The notes below the pieces were generated by a model that searched no databases, was not told the DNA's origin, and saw only the letters and a list, made by a program, of their open reading frames with translations. Positions 7,022-12,969 of a stretch of 12,969 nucleotides of DNA are shown here, one piece after another (the stretch's first letter is position 1; every line of letters starts with the position of its first letter). Source of the DNA: Bacilli bacterium (lineage in GTDB: Bacteria > Bacillota_I > Bacilli_A > RF39 > UBA660); the NCBI GenBank assembly GCA_022791215.1, contig JAAVYQ010000027.1:1-12969 (forward strand), given 5' to 3'. The position numbers and the translations under genes were made by a program.

Positions 7022-7050
7022 TTTTTAAAACAAACATAATCGTGTATAAT
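7022..7050 (+). promoter_or_regulatory. Promoter of nifJ
   Basis: A perfect TATAAT at 7045-7050 with a poor -35 (TTTTTA, 7022-7027) at 17-bp spacing. The start of transcription would be near 7057, directly before the AGGTGA ribosome binding site (7058-7063). No clear regulator palindrome was recognised around it. Confidence 0.55.
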
Positions 7051-7069
7051 TTAAAATAGGTGAGATAAT

Positions 7070-10000
7070 ATGAAAAATTTGAAAGTATTAGATGGAAACG
7101 AGGCATGTGCATTAGCGTCTTATAAATTTACAGAAAACTGTGGAATATATCCTATAACACCAGCAAGTCCAATGGCTACACTAACAGACAAATGGGCCAA
7201 TGCAGGCAAAAAGAACATATTAGGTGAAAACGTAAAAGTAGTAGAAATGCAATCAGAAGCAGGAGCAGCAGGATTCGTACACGGATCACTACAAGCAGGA
7301 CTATTAACAACAACATTCACAGCGAGCCAAGGACTACTACTAATGTTGCCAGAAATGTATAAAATCGCAGGAGAATTATTACCAGGAGTAATCCATGTAG
7401 CGGCGAGAAGTTTATCAACACATGCATTATCAATATTTGGAGACCACCAAGACGTATATGCAGCGAGAATGACAGGATTTGCAATGATATCTAGTTCAAA
7501 CGTCCAAGATGCATACTATCTATCACTTATAAGTCACTTATCAGCAATAAAAGGAAGCATACCATTTTTACACTTTATGGATGGATTTAGAACAAGTCAC
7601 GAAATAAACAAAATAAACATCTTAGAAGATGAAACAATAAAAACACTAATAGACTATAAAAGCATACAAAACTTTAGAAAACGATCACTAAACATAGGAA
7701 AAGCGATAACAAGAGGAGTCAGTGAAACAGAAGACGTATACTTTCAAAACACAGAAGCAAGAAACAAATATTACGAAGGACTACCTGACATAGTAAACGA
7801 ATACATGGAAAAAATCAATGAAATAACAGGAACAACATACAAGCCATTTACATATTATGGTGCTATACATGCGAAACACATAATAGTTGCGATGGGATCA
7901 GTGATAGACACAATAAAAAAAGTAGTAGAAGACCTCAACAAACAAGAAGAAAGTGTAGGAGTAATAACAGTACACTTATATAGACCGTTTAGCGCAAAAT
8001 ACTTTCTAAACATACTACCAAAAACAGTAGAAAAAATCACTGTATTAGACAGAACAAAAGAAGCAGGATCACTAGCAGAACCATTATACCTAGACATAAG
8101 TACAGCACTAAAAGGAGAAAACATTGAAATAGTTGGTGGAAGATATGGACTATCAAGCAAAAACACAACACCATCTCAAATCAAAAGTGTATATGACAAC
8201 ATGAGCAAATACAAAATGAAAGATCACTTCACAATAGGAATAACAGACGACGTAACTAACACAAACCTAGAAGAAAAAGAATACAAACTATCAGAAAAAT
8301 ACAAAGAAATAAAAGTTTACGGATTCGGGTCAGACGGAATGGTAAGTGCAAGTAAAAACATCCTAAAAGTAATAGGCGAAAAAGATGGAAACTATATACA
8401 AGGATACTTTGAATACGACTCTAAAAAAAGTGGTGGAGTAACTGTCAGTCACTTAAGAATATCAGACACACAAATAAATGCGCCATACTACTTAACCGAA
8501 CCAAATCTAATAGTAGTATCAAAAGACACATACATAGAAAAATATGATATCCTAGAAGGAATAAAAAAAGGAGGAATACTCTTACTAAACAGCAAACTAG
8601 GAAATGAAGAACTAAACAAATACATACCCAATAACATCAAAGACAAAATAAAAGAAAACAAAGTTAAATTCTATGTAACAGATGCGGACACACTAGCAGA
8701 AAAATATAAACTAAGAGGCAAAATTAACAACATAATATCAATATACATAATGAAAATATTAGGATTAAGTGGAGAAGACATAGTAAAATTCAAAGAAAAC
8801 ATAAAAGCAGTATACAGTGACAAAGGAAACGAAGTAATAGAAGCTAACATCAAAGCATTAGACGAAAGCATGGACTACCTAAGAGAAATAGACATAACCA
8901 AACTAACAGAAACAAAAAAACAAGAAGAAAAAACAGGACTAATAGAAACTATGCTAAGTAGACGAGCCAACAACCTAAAAGTATCAGATTTCCTTCCACA
9001 TGCAGATGGAACATTTGAAGGAGGAACGAGTGCATCAGACAAAAGAAAAATAAGCAACTTAGTACCAAAATGGCGCAAAGAAAACTGTATAGAATGTAAT
9101 GCATGTGCGTTTATATGTCCTCATGCAATAATAAGGTCATTATCGCTAACAGAAAGTGAAATAAAAAAATCACCTATCGACAAAGAAGACACGATACCTA
9201 GCATAGGAGAAACAGAAAAAGAATACTATATAAGCATAAACACTGCTAACTGTACAGGATGTACATTATGCTCAAAAATATGTCCAGGAAAAAATGGAGA
9301 AAAAGCATTAACAATGGAAGAACCAGATCATAAACAAGATGAAATATGTGACTACTTTAACGAAAGGCATGTAAACCAAGTAAAATTTCCTAAATACTCA
9401 GTAAAAGGATTAGGATTTACTGAACCAGTATTTGAATTTCCAGGAGCCTGTGCAGGATGTGGAGAGACAGTATACATAAGAACACTAACAGAACTATATG
9501 CTGAAGAAATAGTAATAGCAAACGCTACAGGATGTTCATCAATATATGGGGCTAGTTTACCGTGCACACCATATAAAATCCCATGGATAAGTTCATTATT
9601 TGAAGACAATGCCGAATTTGGATTAGGACTACACACAGCATACAAAATAGCAAGAAATCGAATAAAAGAAATAATGATAGAAACAAAAGATGAAGTAGAA
9701 AGCACAACAAAAGAAATATATAAAACTTGGCTTGACAACCAAGACAATTCTGAAATCACATTAAAAGTACAAAAAGAATTAAAAAACAAAAAAATAAGAG
9801 AAGACCTAGAAAGTTTATTAGACTACATACCATCAAGAACTGTTTGGATAATAGGCGGAGATGGATGGGCATACGACATTGGATATGGAGGATTAGACCA
9901 TGTACTAAGAACGAACGAAAACATTAAAGTTCTAGTCTTAGATACAGAAGTATACTCAAACACTGGAGGACAAACATCAAAATCAACAAGAATTGGAGCA

Positions 10001-10510
10001 GTTGCAGAATTCTCAAGTACAGGAAAACTCAAACCAAAAAAAGACTTATTTAGAATAGCGATGAGCATACCAAACGTATATGTAGCAAGCATAAGTGCAG
10101 GAGCATCAAGAGAACAAACAATAAAAGCATTTAAAGAAGCAAACGAACACAAAGGTCCAAGCATAATAATAGCCTATAGTCCTTGCATAGCGCATGGAAT
10201 AAAAGGAGGACTATCTAATAGCATAGAAGAGCAAAAATTACTAGTAGAAAGTGGATACAACATACTAATGAGATACAATCCTGAAGAAGACAAACTATAC
10301 ATTGACTCAAAAGAACCAAACTTCCAATTATATGAAACAGTCTTTGCAAAAGAAATGAGATACAAAAACTTAGAAACATTAAACGAAAAAGAATATGAAA
10401 AACTATACATAACAAACATGACAAATGCCAAAAAGCGATACGAATACTATGAAAAACTAAGCAAAGACAAAATGATTGAAAAAGAAAATAGTGACTTGAA
10501 ATATATCTAA
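7070..10510 (+). CDS. nifJ: Pyruvate:ferredoxin (flavodoxin) oxidoreductase
   Basis: A 1146-residue single-chain PFOR that converts pyruvate and CoA to acetyl-CoA, CO2 and reduced ferredoxin in the cytoplasm of anaerobes. Domains in order: pyrimidine/pyruvate-binding N-terminus with YPITPASP (Thr30), Glu63 and Arg113, which correspond to Desulfovibrio africanus Thr31, Glu64 and Arg114; transketolase-like middle; gamma domain from about 415 (VYGFGSDGMVSASKN); two 4Fe-4S ferredoxin motifs, C673/C676/C679/C683 and C728/C731/C734/C738; and the TPP domain with the proximal cluster ligands C794, C797, C822 and C1039, GDG at 930-932 and Asn964 in VYSNTGGQ. All key residues are present and length is normal, so it should be active. 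AGGTGA lies six bases before ATG. It has its own promoter and is not functionally tied to the glycan genes. Confidence 0.98.
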   Translation: MKNLKVLDGNEACALASYKFTENCGIYPITPASPMATLTDKWANAGKKNILGENVKVVEMQSEAGAAGFVHGSLQAGLLTTTFTASQGLLLMLPEMYKIAGELLPGVIHVAARSLSTHALSIFGDHQDVYAARMTGFAMISSSNVQDAYYLSLISHLSAIKGSIPFLHFMDGFRTSHEINKINILEDETIKTLIDYKSIQNFRKRSLNIGKAITRGVSETEDVYFQNTEARNKYYEGLPDIVNEYMEKINEITGTTYKPFTYYGAIHAKHIIVAMGSVIDTIKKVVEDLNKQEESVGVITVHLYRPFSAKYFLNILPKTVEKITVLDRTKEAGSLAEPLYLDISTALKGENIEIVGGRYGLSSKNTTPSQIKSVYDNMSKYKMKDHFTIGITDDVTNTNLEEKEYKLSEKYKEIKVYGFGSDGMVSASKNILKVIGEKDGNYIQGYFEYDSKKSGGVTVSHLRISDTQINAPYYLTEPNLIVVSKDTYIEKYDILEGIKKGGILLLNSKLGNEELNKYIPNNIKDKIKENKVKFYVTDADTLAEKYKLRGKINNIISIYIMKILGLSGEDIVKFKENIKAVYSDKGNEVIEANIKALDESMDYLREIDITKLTETKKQEEKTGLIETMLSRRANNLKVSDFLPHADGTFEGGTSASDKRKISNLVPKWRKENCIECNACAFICPHAIIRSLSLTESEIKKSPIDKEDTIPSIGETEKEYYISINTANCTGCTLCSKICPGKNGEKALTMEEPDHKQDEICDYFNERHVNQVKFPKYSVKGLGFTEPVFEFPGACAGCGETVYIRTLTELYAEEIVIANATGCSSIYGASLPCTPYKIPWISSLFEDNAEFGLGLHTAYKIARNRIKEIMIETKDEVESTTKEIYKTWLDNQDNSEITLKVQKELKNKKIREDLESLLDYIPSRTVWIIGGDGWAYDIGYGGLDHVLRTNENIKVLVLDTEVYSNTGGQTSKSTRIGAVAEFSSTGKLKPKKDLFRIAMSIPNVYVASISAGASREQTIKAFKEANEHKGPSIIIAYSPCIAHGIKGGLSNSIEEQKLLVESGYNILMRYNPEEDKLYIDSKEPNFQLYETVFAKEMRYKNLETLNEKEYEKLYITNMTNAKKRYEYYEKLSKDKMIEKENSDLKYI

Positions 10511-10553
10511 AAAAGAGTTACACTTAATAGGCGCTTAAAAGGAGAGATAAAAA

Positions 10554-11141
10554 ATGACAAAAGAAAAAAAATTAGCACTAGCATTAGCGGGAGTAATGTT
10601 ATTTGGAGCGACAACAACAAGTTTAACTGGATGTAAAAATAAAGAAAAACAAGAAACAGGAATAAGTGTAAGCGAAACATCAATAGACACAAAAGACATA
10701 GTTATAATTGATACATACAATCCTAACGTACTAAGCAACGGAATAAAAGGAAGGTATGTGATTATGTATAAAATATGGACTGAACAATCACCAGACTTAG
10801 ATTTGCCAAATAACAAATCGCAAACATATATCTATAGAGATGTAAAAGATAACAAATACATTGGAATGTTTACTGAATATGAAGACAACGAGACAATATT
10901 TGCATATGGACCAGAAACTTTAGATAAATTTAGTTCATCAATATTGGTAGATAAAACCAATGATAAAAGTTGGTATGGAAGTTTATCAAATTTAATAGAT
11001 GCTAATTCATTAAAAATTGCATATGAAATAGACGAATTATTAGAAATATATGACAAAATAAACGAAGGATATATAGAAGAAGATCAAGTAGAAACTTATA
11101 ATGACAAAGAAAAACTAACATACACATTAGAAATAAAATAA
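10554..11141 (+). CDS. Small lipoprotein of unknown function
   Basis: A 195-residue predicted surface lipoprotein. The N-terminus has a basic MTKEKK, a hydrophobic core (residues 7-22) and the lipobox LTGC with lipidated Cys27, then a polar linker. The rest is acidic and globular-looking, rich in Asp, Glu, Tyr and Ser; I recognise no family. GGAGAG at 10541-10546 is well spaced from ATG. It follows nifJ by 43 nt with no terminator or promoter visible between them and is followed at once by a strong terminator, so it is probably transcribed with nifJ. It uses more T-ending codons than nifJ. The role is unknown: substrate binding, envelope stress or a lineage-specific surface protein are all possible. 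Confidence 0.85.
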   Translation: MTKEKKLALALAGVMLFGATTTSLTGCKNKEKQETGISVSETSIDTKDIVIIDTYNPNVLSNGIKGRYVIMYKIWTEQSPDLDLPNNKSQTYIYRDVKDNKYIGMFTEYEDNETIFAYGPETLDKFSSSILVDKTNDKSWYGSLSNLIDANSLKIAYEIDELLEIYDKINEGYIEEDQVETYNDKEKLTYTLEIK

Positions 11142-11164
11142 AACTCCAAAACGGAGTTTTTTTT
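11140..11164 (+). terminator. Intrinsic terminator after the lipoprotein gene
   Basis: An eight-pair stem, AAAACTCC (11140-11147) with GGAGTTTT (11153-11160) around the loop AAAAC, overlaps the stop codon and continues into a run of eight T (11157-11164). The A-run on the left side means it could also act in the opposite direction. Confidence 0.9.
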
Positions 11165-11169
11165 AAAAC

Positions 11170-11271
11170 ATAAAAAAGGATAGCCCCCCTGAGAGCTATC
11201 CGGAAAAAAGAATAAAAAGGGGTTGGCTAGTGTGATACTAGCACCAATTCGCCTAAAGTGAATTGGTAAGT
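11170..11271 (-). ncRNA. Candidate structured small RNA, about 100 nt, unknown family
   Basis: Three perfect hairpins lie in 100 bases between convergent and divergent genes. Read on the minus strand they are: an 8-bp stem (11243-11250 with 11260-11267), a 6-bp stem (11226-11231 with 11237-11242), and a 7-bp stem (11178-11184 with 11195-11201) followed at once by six T, which is a good intrinsic terminator on this strand only. A promoter-like sequence sits at the right distance upstream (11276-11304). The first two stems are directly adjacent. On the + strand no U-run follows the last hairpin, so the minus strand is preferred. No open frame of useful size is present. It does not match any RNA family that I recognise (not tRNA, SRP RNA, 6S, or a common riboswitch). 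Confidence 0.55.
11172..11201 (-). terminator. Minus-strand intrinsic terminator of the candidate small RNA
   Basis: Read on the minus strand, GGATAGC and GCTATCC form a perfect seven-pair stem with a 10-nt G-rich loop (TCTCAGGGGG), followed immediately by TTTTTT (11177 down to 11172). It cannot serve recG or the lipoprotein, whose own terminator is at 11140-11164. Confidence 0.7.
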
Positions 11272-11275
11272 CTAT

Positions 11276-11304
11276 ATACTAAAGGAAAAGAGCAAAAAAG
11301 TCAA
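11276..11304 (-). promoter_or_regulatory. Minus-strand promoter for the candidate small RNA
   Basis: On the minus strand TTGACT (11304-11299) and TAGTAT (11281-11276) are separated by exactly 17 bp, placing the start near 11270, just before the first hairpin. The -35 matches at five of six positions and the -10 at four of six, so strength is moderate. Confidence 0.5.
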
Positions 11305-11385
11305 CAACTTTTTGAAGAAATTTTAATAAAAAACAAAAAAGTTCTTTAAATAGTACTTAAAATCAAAAAAACAAACTAATAACAA

Positions 11386-11414
11386 TTGACAAAAAAATGT
11401 TTGTGAAGTAAAAT
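11386..11414 (+). promoter_or_regulatory. Promoter of recG
   Basis: A perfect -35 TTGACA (11386-11391), a 17-bp spacer and -10 TAAAAT (11409-11414). Transcription would begin near 11421, leaving a leader of about 15 nt that holds the AGGGAGA ribosome binding site (11423-11429). The stretch 11305-11385 between the two divergent promoters is AT-rich and shows no other feature. Confidence 0.8.
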
Positions 11415-11435
11415 GTAAATTAAGGGAGAATAAAA

Positions 11436-12969
11436 ATGAACTTAAAAACACTGAAAGGATTAGGAGAAAAAAACGAAAAATTATTAAACACACTTAACAT
11501 AAAAAGTATAGAAGACTTAATCGAGCATTATCCATATAGATATATAGAATATAAAATAGAAGACATAAATCAAAAAGAAAATGGAGAACAAGTAACGGTA
11601 ATAGGAGATGTAGCTAGCCAACCGATAACAAGGTATTTCAGAGCGAAACTAAATAGTCTTAACTTTAAAATAAATAGTAGAGGAAAACTGATAAACATAA
11701 CATTATATAATCGAGCATTCATGAAAAATCATATAACGATAGGAAAAACAATAACAGTAATAGGCAAATATAATGAAAAGAAAAATCAAATAGTCGCAAC
11801 CAATGTAATATTCAACAAAATAGAAGAAGGAAAAATAGAAAGTGTCTATCACTTAACACAAGGAATAAATAACAAGCAAATGACGAAATACATAGACAAT
11901 GCTCTTAAACTAAAACACGAAATAATAGATTACATACCTAGTGAATATCAAGAAAAATATAAATTCTTAGACAAAGAAAAGGCAATAATGTCGATCCATC
12001 ATCCAATAAACATAAATTCAACAAAAAAAGCAAAACTAAGATTAATATATGAAGAACTATTTGTATTCATGTTCAAAATAAATTATTTAAAATATGTAAA
12101 AACAAAAGAAAAAAACAAAACTCCAAAAAAAGTAGAAATAAAAGAATTACAAGAATTTTTAGGAACACTTCCATTTGAGCTAACAGAAGACCAAAAAAAA
12201 TCTATAAACGAAATACACAAAGACTTAACCAGCAGTAATAGAATGAATAGATTACTATGTGGAGATGTAGGAAGTGGAAAAACAATAGTAGGAATTACCG
12301 CTGCTTATGAGTGTTATATATCAGGATATCAAACAGCACTTATGGCACCAACAGAAATATTAGCGACCCAGCATTATAACAACATATGTAATCTATTAGA
12401 AAACACGCAAATGAAAGTAGAACTATTATTAGGAAGTACAAAGAAAAAAGACAAAGACAAAATATACAAAGAATTAGAAGAAGGAAAAATAGACTTACTA
12501 ATAGGGACACATTCACTGATAAGCAATCAAGTTAAATTTAAAAACCTAGGATTAGTAATAACAGACGAGCAGCATAGATTTGGAGTAAACCAACGAAATT
12601 CATTAAGAAACAAAGGAGATCTTCCAGACATATTATATATGTCTGCTACACCAATACCAAGAACATATGCATTAACAATATATGGAGACATGAACGTTTC
12701 ACTGATTAAAACAAAACCAATAGGAAGAAAAGAAATAAAAACAATAATAAAAAGTGAAAAAGAAATAAAAAACATACTATACATGATGTTAGAAGAAATA
12801 AAGAAATCACACCAAATATATGTAGTTACACCATTAATAGAAGAAACAGAAAAAAGTGAACTAACAACTGTTACTGAATTAAAAGAAAAACTAGATGTAG
12901 CATTTAATAATAAAATTGAAATATCATTACTACATGGCAAATTAGAAAAAGAAGAAAAAGAAAAAGTAA
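11436..12969 (+). CDS. recG: ATP-dependent DNA helicase RecG (3' partial)
   Basis: The first 511 codons of RecG, the branched-DNA translocase that remodels stalled replication forks and Holliday junctions; the frame is open to the window end and roughly 170 residues are missing compared with usual family length. The N-terminal wedge region begins with LKTLKGLGEKNEKLL and IEDLIEHYPYRYIEY, followed by the OB-fold (about 45-130). Helicase motifs seen are TEDQKKSINEI (motif Q/0), Walker A GDVGSGKT (276-283), APTEILA (Ia), DEQHRFG (motif II, 377-383) and SATPIPRT (motif III, from 403); the window stops in the HGKLEKEEKEKV region at the start of the second RecA-like domain. The translation is continuous with no frameshift. 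It has its own promoter and a short leader. Confidence 0.97.
   Translation, partial: MNLKTLKGLGEKNEKLLNTLNIKSIEDLIEHYPYRYIEYKIEDINQKENGEQVTVIGDVASQPITRYFRAKLNSLNFKINSRGKLINITLYNRAFMKNHITIGKTITVIGKYNEKKNQIVATNVIFNKIEEGKIESVYHLTQGINNKQMTKYIDNALKLKHEIIDYIPSEYQEKYKFLDKEKAIMSIHHPININSTKKAKLRLIYEELFVFMFKINYLKYVKTKEKNKTPKKVEIKELQEFLGTLPFELTEDQKKSINEIHKDLTSSNRMNRLLCGDVGSGKTIVGITAAYECYISGYQTALMAPTEILATQHYNNICNLLENTQMKVELLLGSTKKKDKDKIYKELEEGKIDLLIGTHSLISNQVKFKNLGLVITDEQHRFGVNQRNSLRNKGDLPDILYMSATPIPRTYALTIYGDMNVSLIKTKPIGRKEIKTIIKSEKEIKNILYMMLEEIKKSHQIYVVTPLIEETEKSELTTVTELKEKLDVAFNNKIEISLLHGKLEKEEKEKV

Noticed and set aside
6995..7035. Rex- or other redox-type operator upstream of nifJ
   Set aside because: The AT-rich imperfect palindrome around 7000-7028 does not match a Rex box well and such sequences are common by chance here.
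11178..11267. A + strand riboswitch controlling recG
   Set aside because: recG has its own near-consensus promoter downstream of the hairpins (11386-11414), so they would not be in its leader; the terminator U-run is on the minus strand.
1..12969. Mycoplasma-type genetic code (TGA as Trp)
   Set aside because: Conserved tryptophans in nifJ are all TGG and no in-frame TGA occurs in any conserved gene; TGA serves as a stop at 5404.
1..12969. CRISPR arrays, tRNA or rRNA genes, insertion sequences
   Set aside because: No regularly spaced repeats, no cloverleaf or rRNA sequence, and no transposase-like frame was found on either strand.

Overview
The window looks like a piece of chromosome from an AT-rich, anaerobic, low-GC Gram-positive-type bacterium (Firmicutes/Bacilli-like, possibly a gut lineage). 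The evidence is the very low GC content, strong GGAGG-type ribosome binding sites, a full-length pyruvate:ferredoxin oxidoreductase, YfhO- and PssD/PssE-like surface-glycan proteins, and a lipobox lipoprotein. Conserved tryptophans are written TGG throughout and TGA ends one gene, so this is the standard bacterial code and not the Mycoplasma code. All protein genes lie on the + strand. I cannot name the species.

Region 1 (1-3624) is a tight run of four surface-glycan genes. The first is the end of a YfhO-like membrane protein fused in frame to a cytoplasmic GT4 glycosyltransferase. It is followed by a GT2 glycosyltransferase, a UbiA-family enzyme resembling decaprenyl-phosphate phosphoribosyltransferase, and a HAD phosphatase whose start codon directly follows the UbiA stop. 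The UbiA/HAD pair suggests synthesis of a polyprenyl-phosphate-linked pentose (ribose or arabinose). The YfhO-like protein is a candidate for using such a lipid-linked sugar outside the membrane.

Region 2 (3625-6991) opens with a 183-bp non-coding stretch holding two perfect DnaA-box sequences 30 bp apart, nested inverted repeats and an extended -10 promoter. It continues with a GT4 fused to a PssD/Alg14-like domain, an overlapping PssE/Alg13-like gene starting with TTG, a weak terminator-like hairpin, and another GT4. Together these would assemble a lipid-linked oligosaccharide on the inner face of the membrane.

Region 3 (7022-11164) is a separate unit: promoter, nifJ (central anaerobic carbon metabolism), an unrecognised small lipoprotein, and a strong intrinsic terminator.

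Region 4 (11165-12969) begins with a non-coding stretch carrying three perfect hairpins. They fit best as an approximately 100-nt minus-strand RNA with its own promoter and terminator. Divergent from it, recG starts from a near-consensus promoter and runs off the end of the window.

The most noteworthy items are the two glycosyltransferase fusions, the lipid-linked pentose module beside the YfhO-like protein, and the candidate small RNA.
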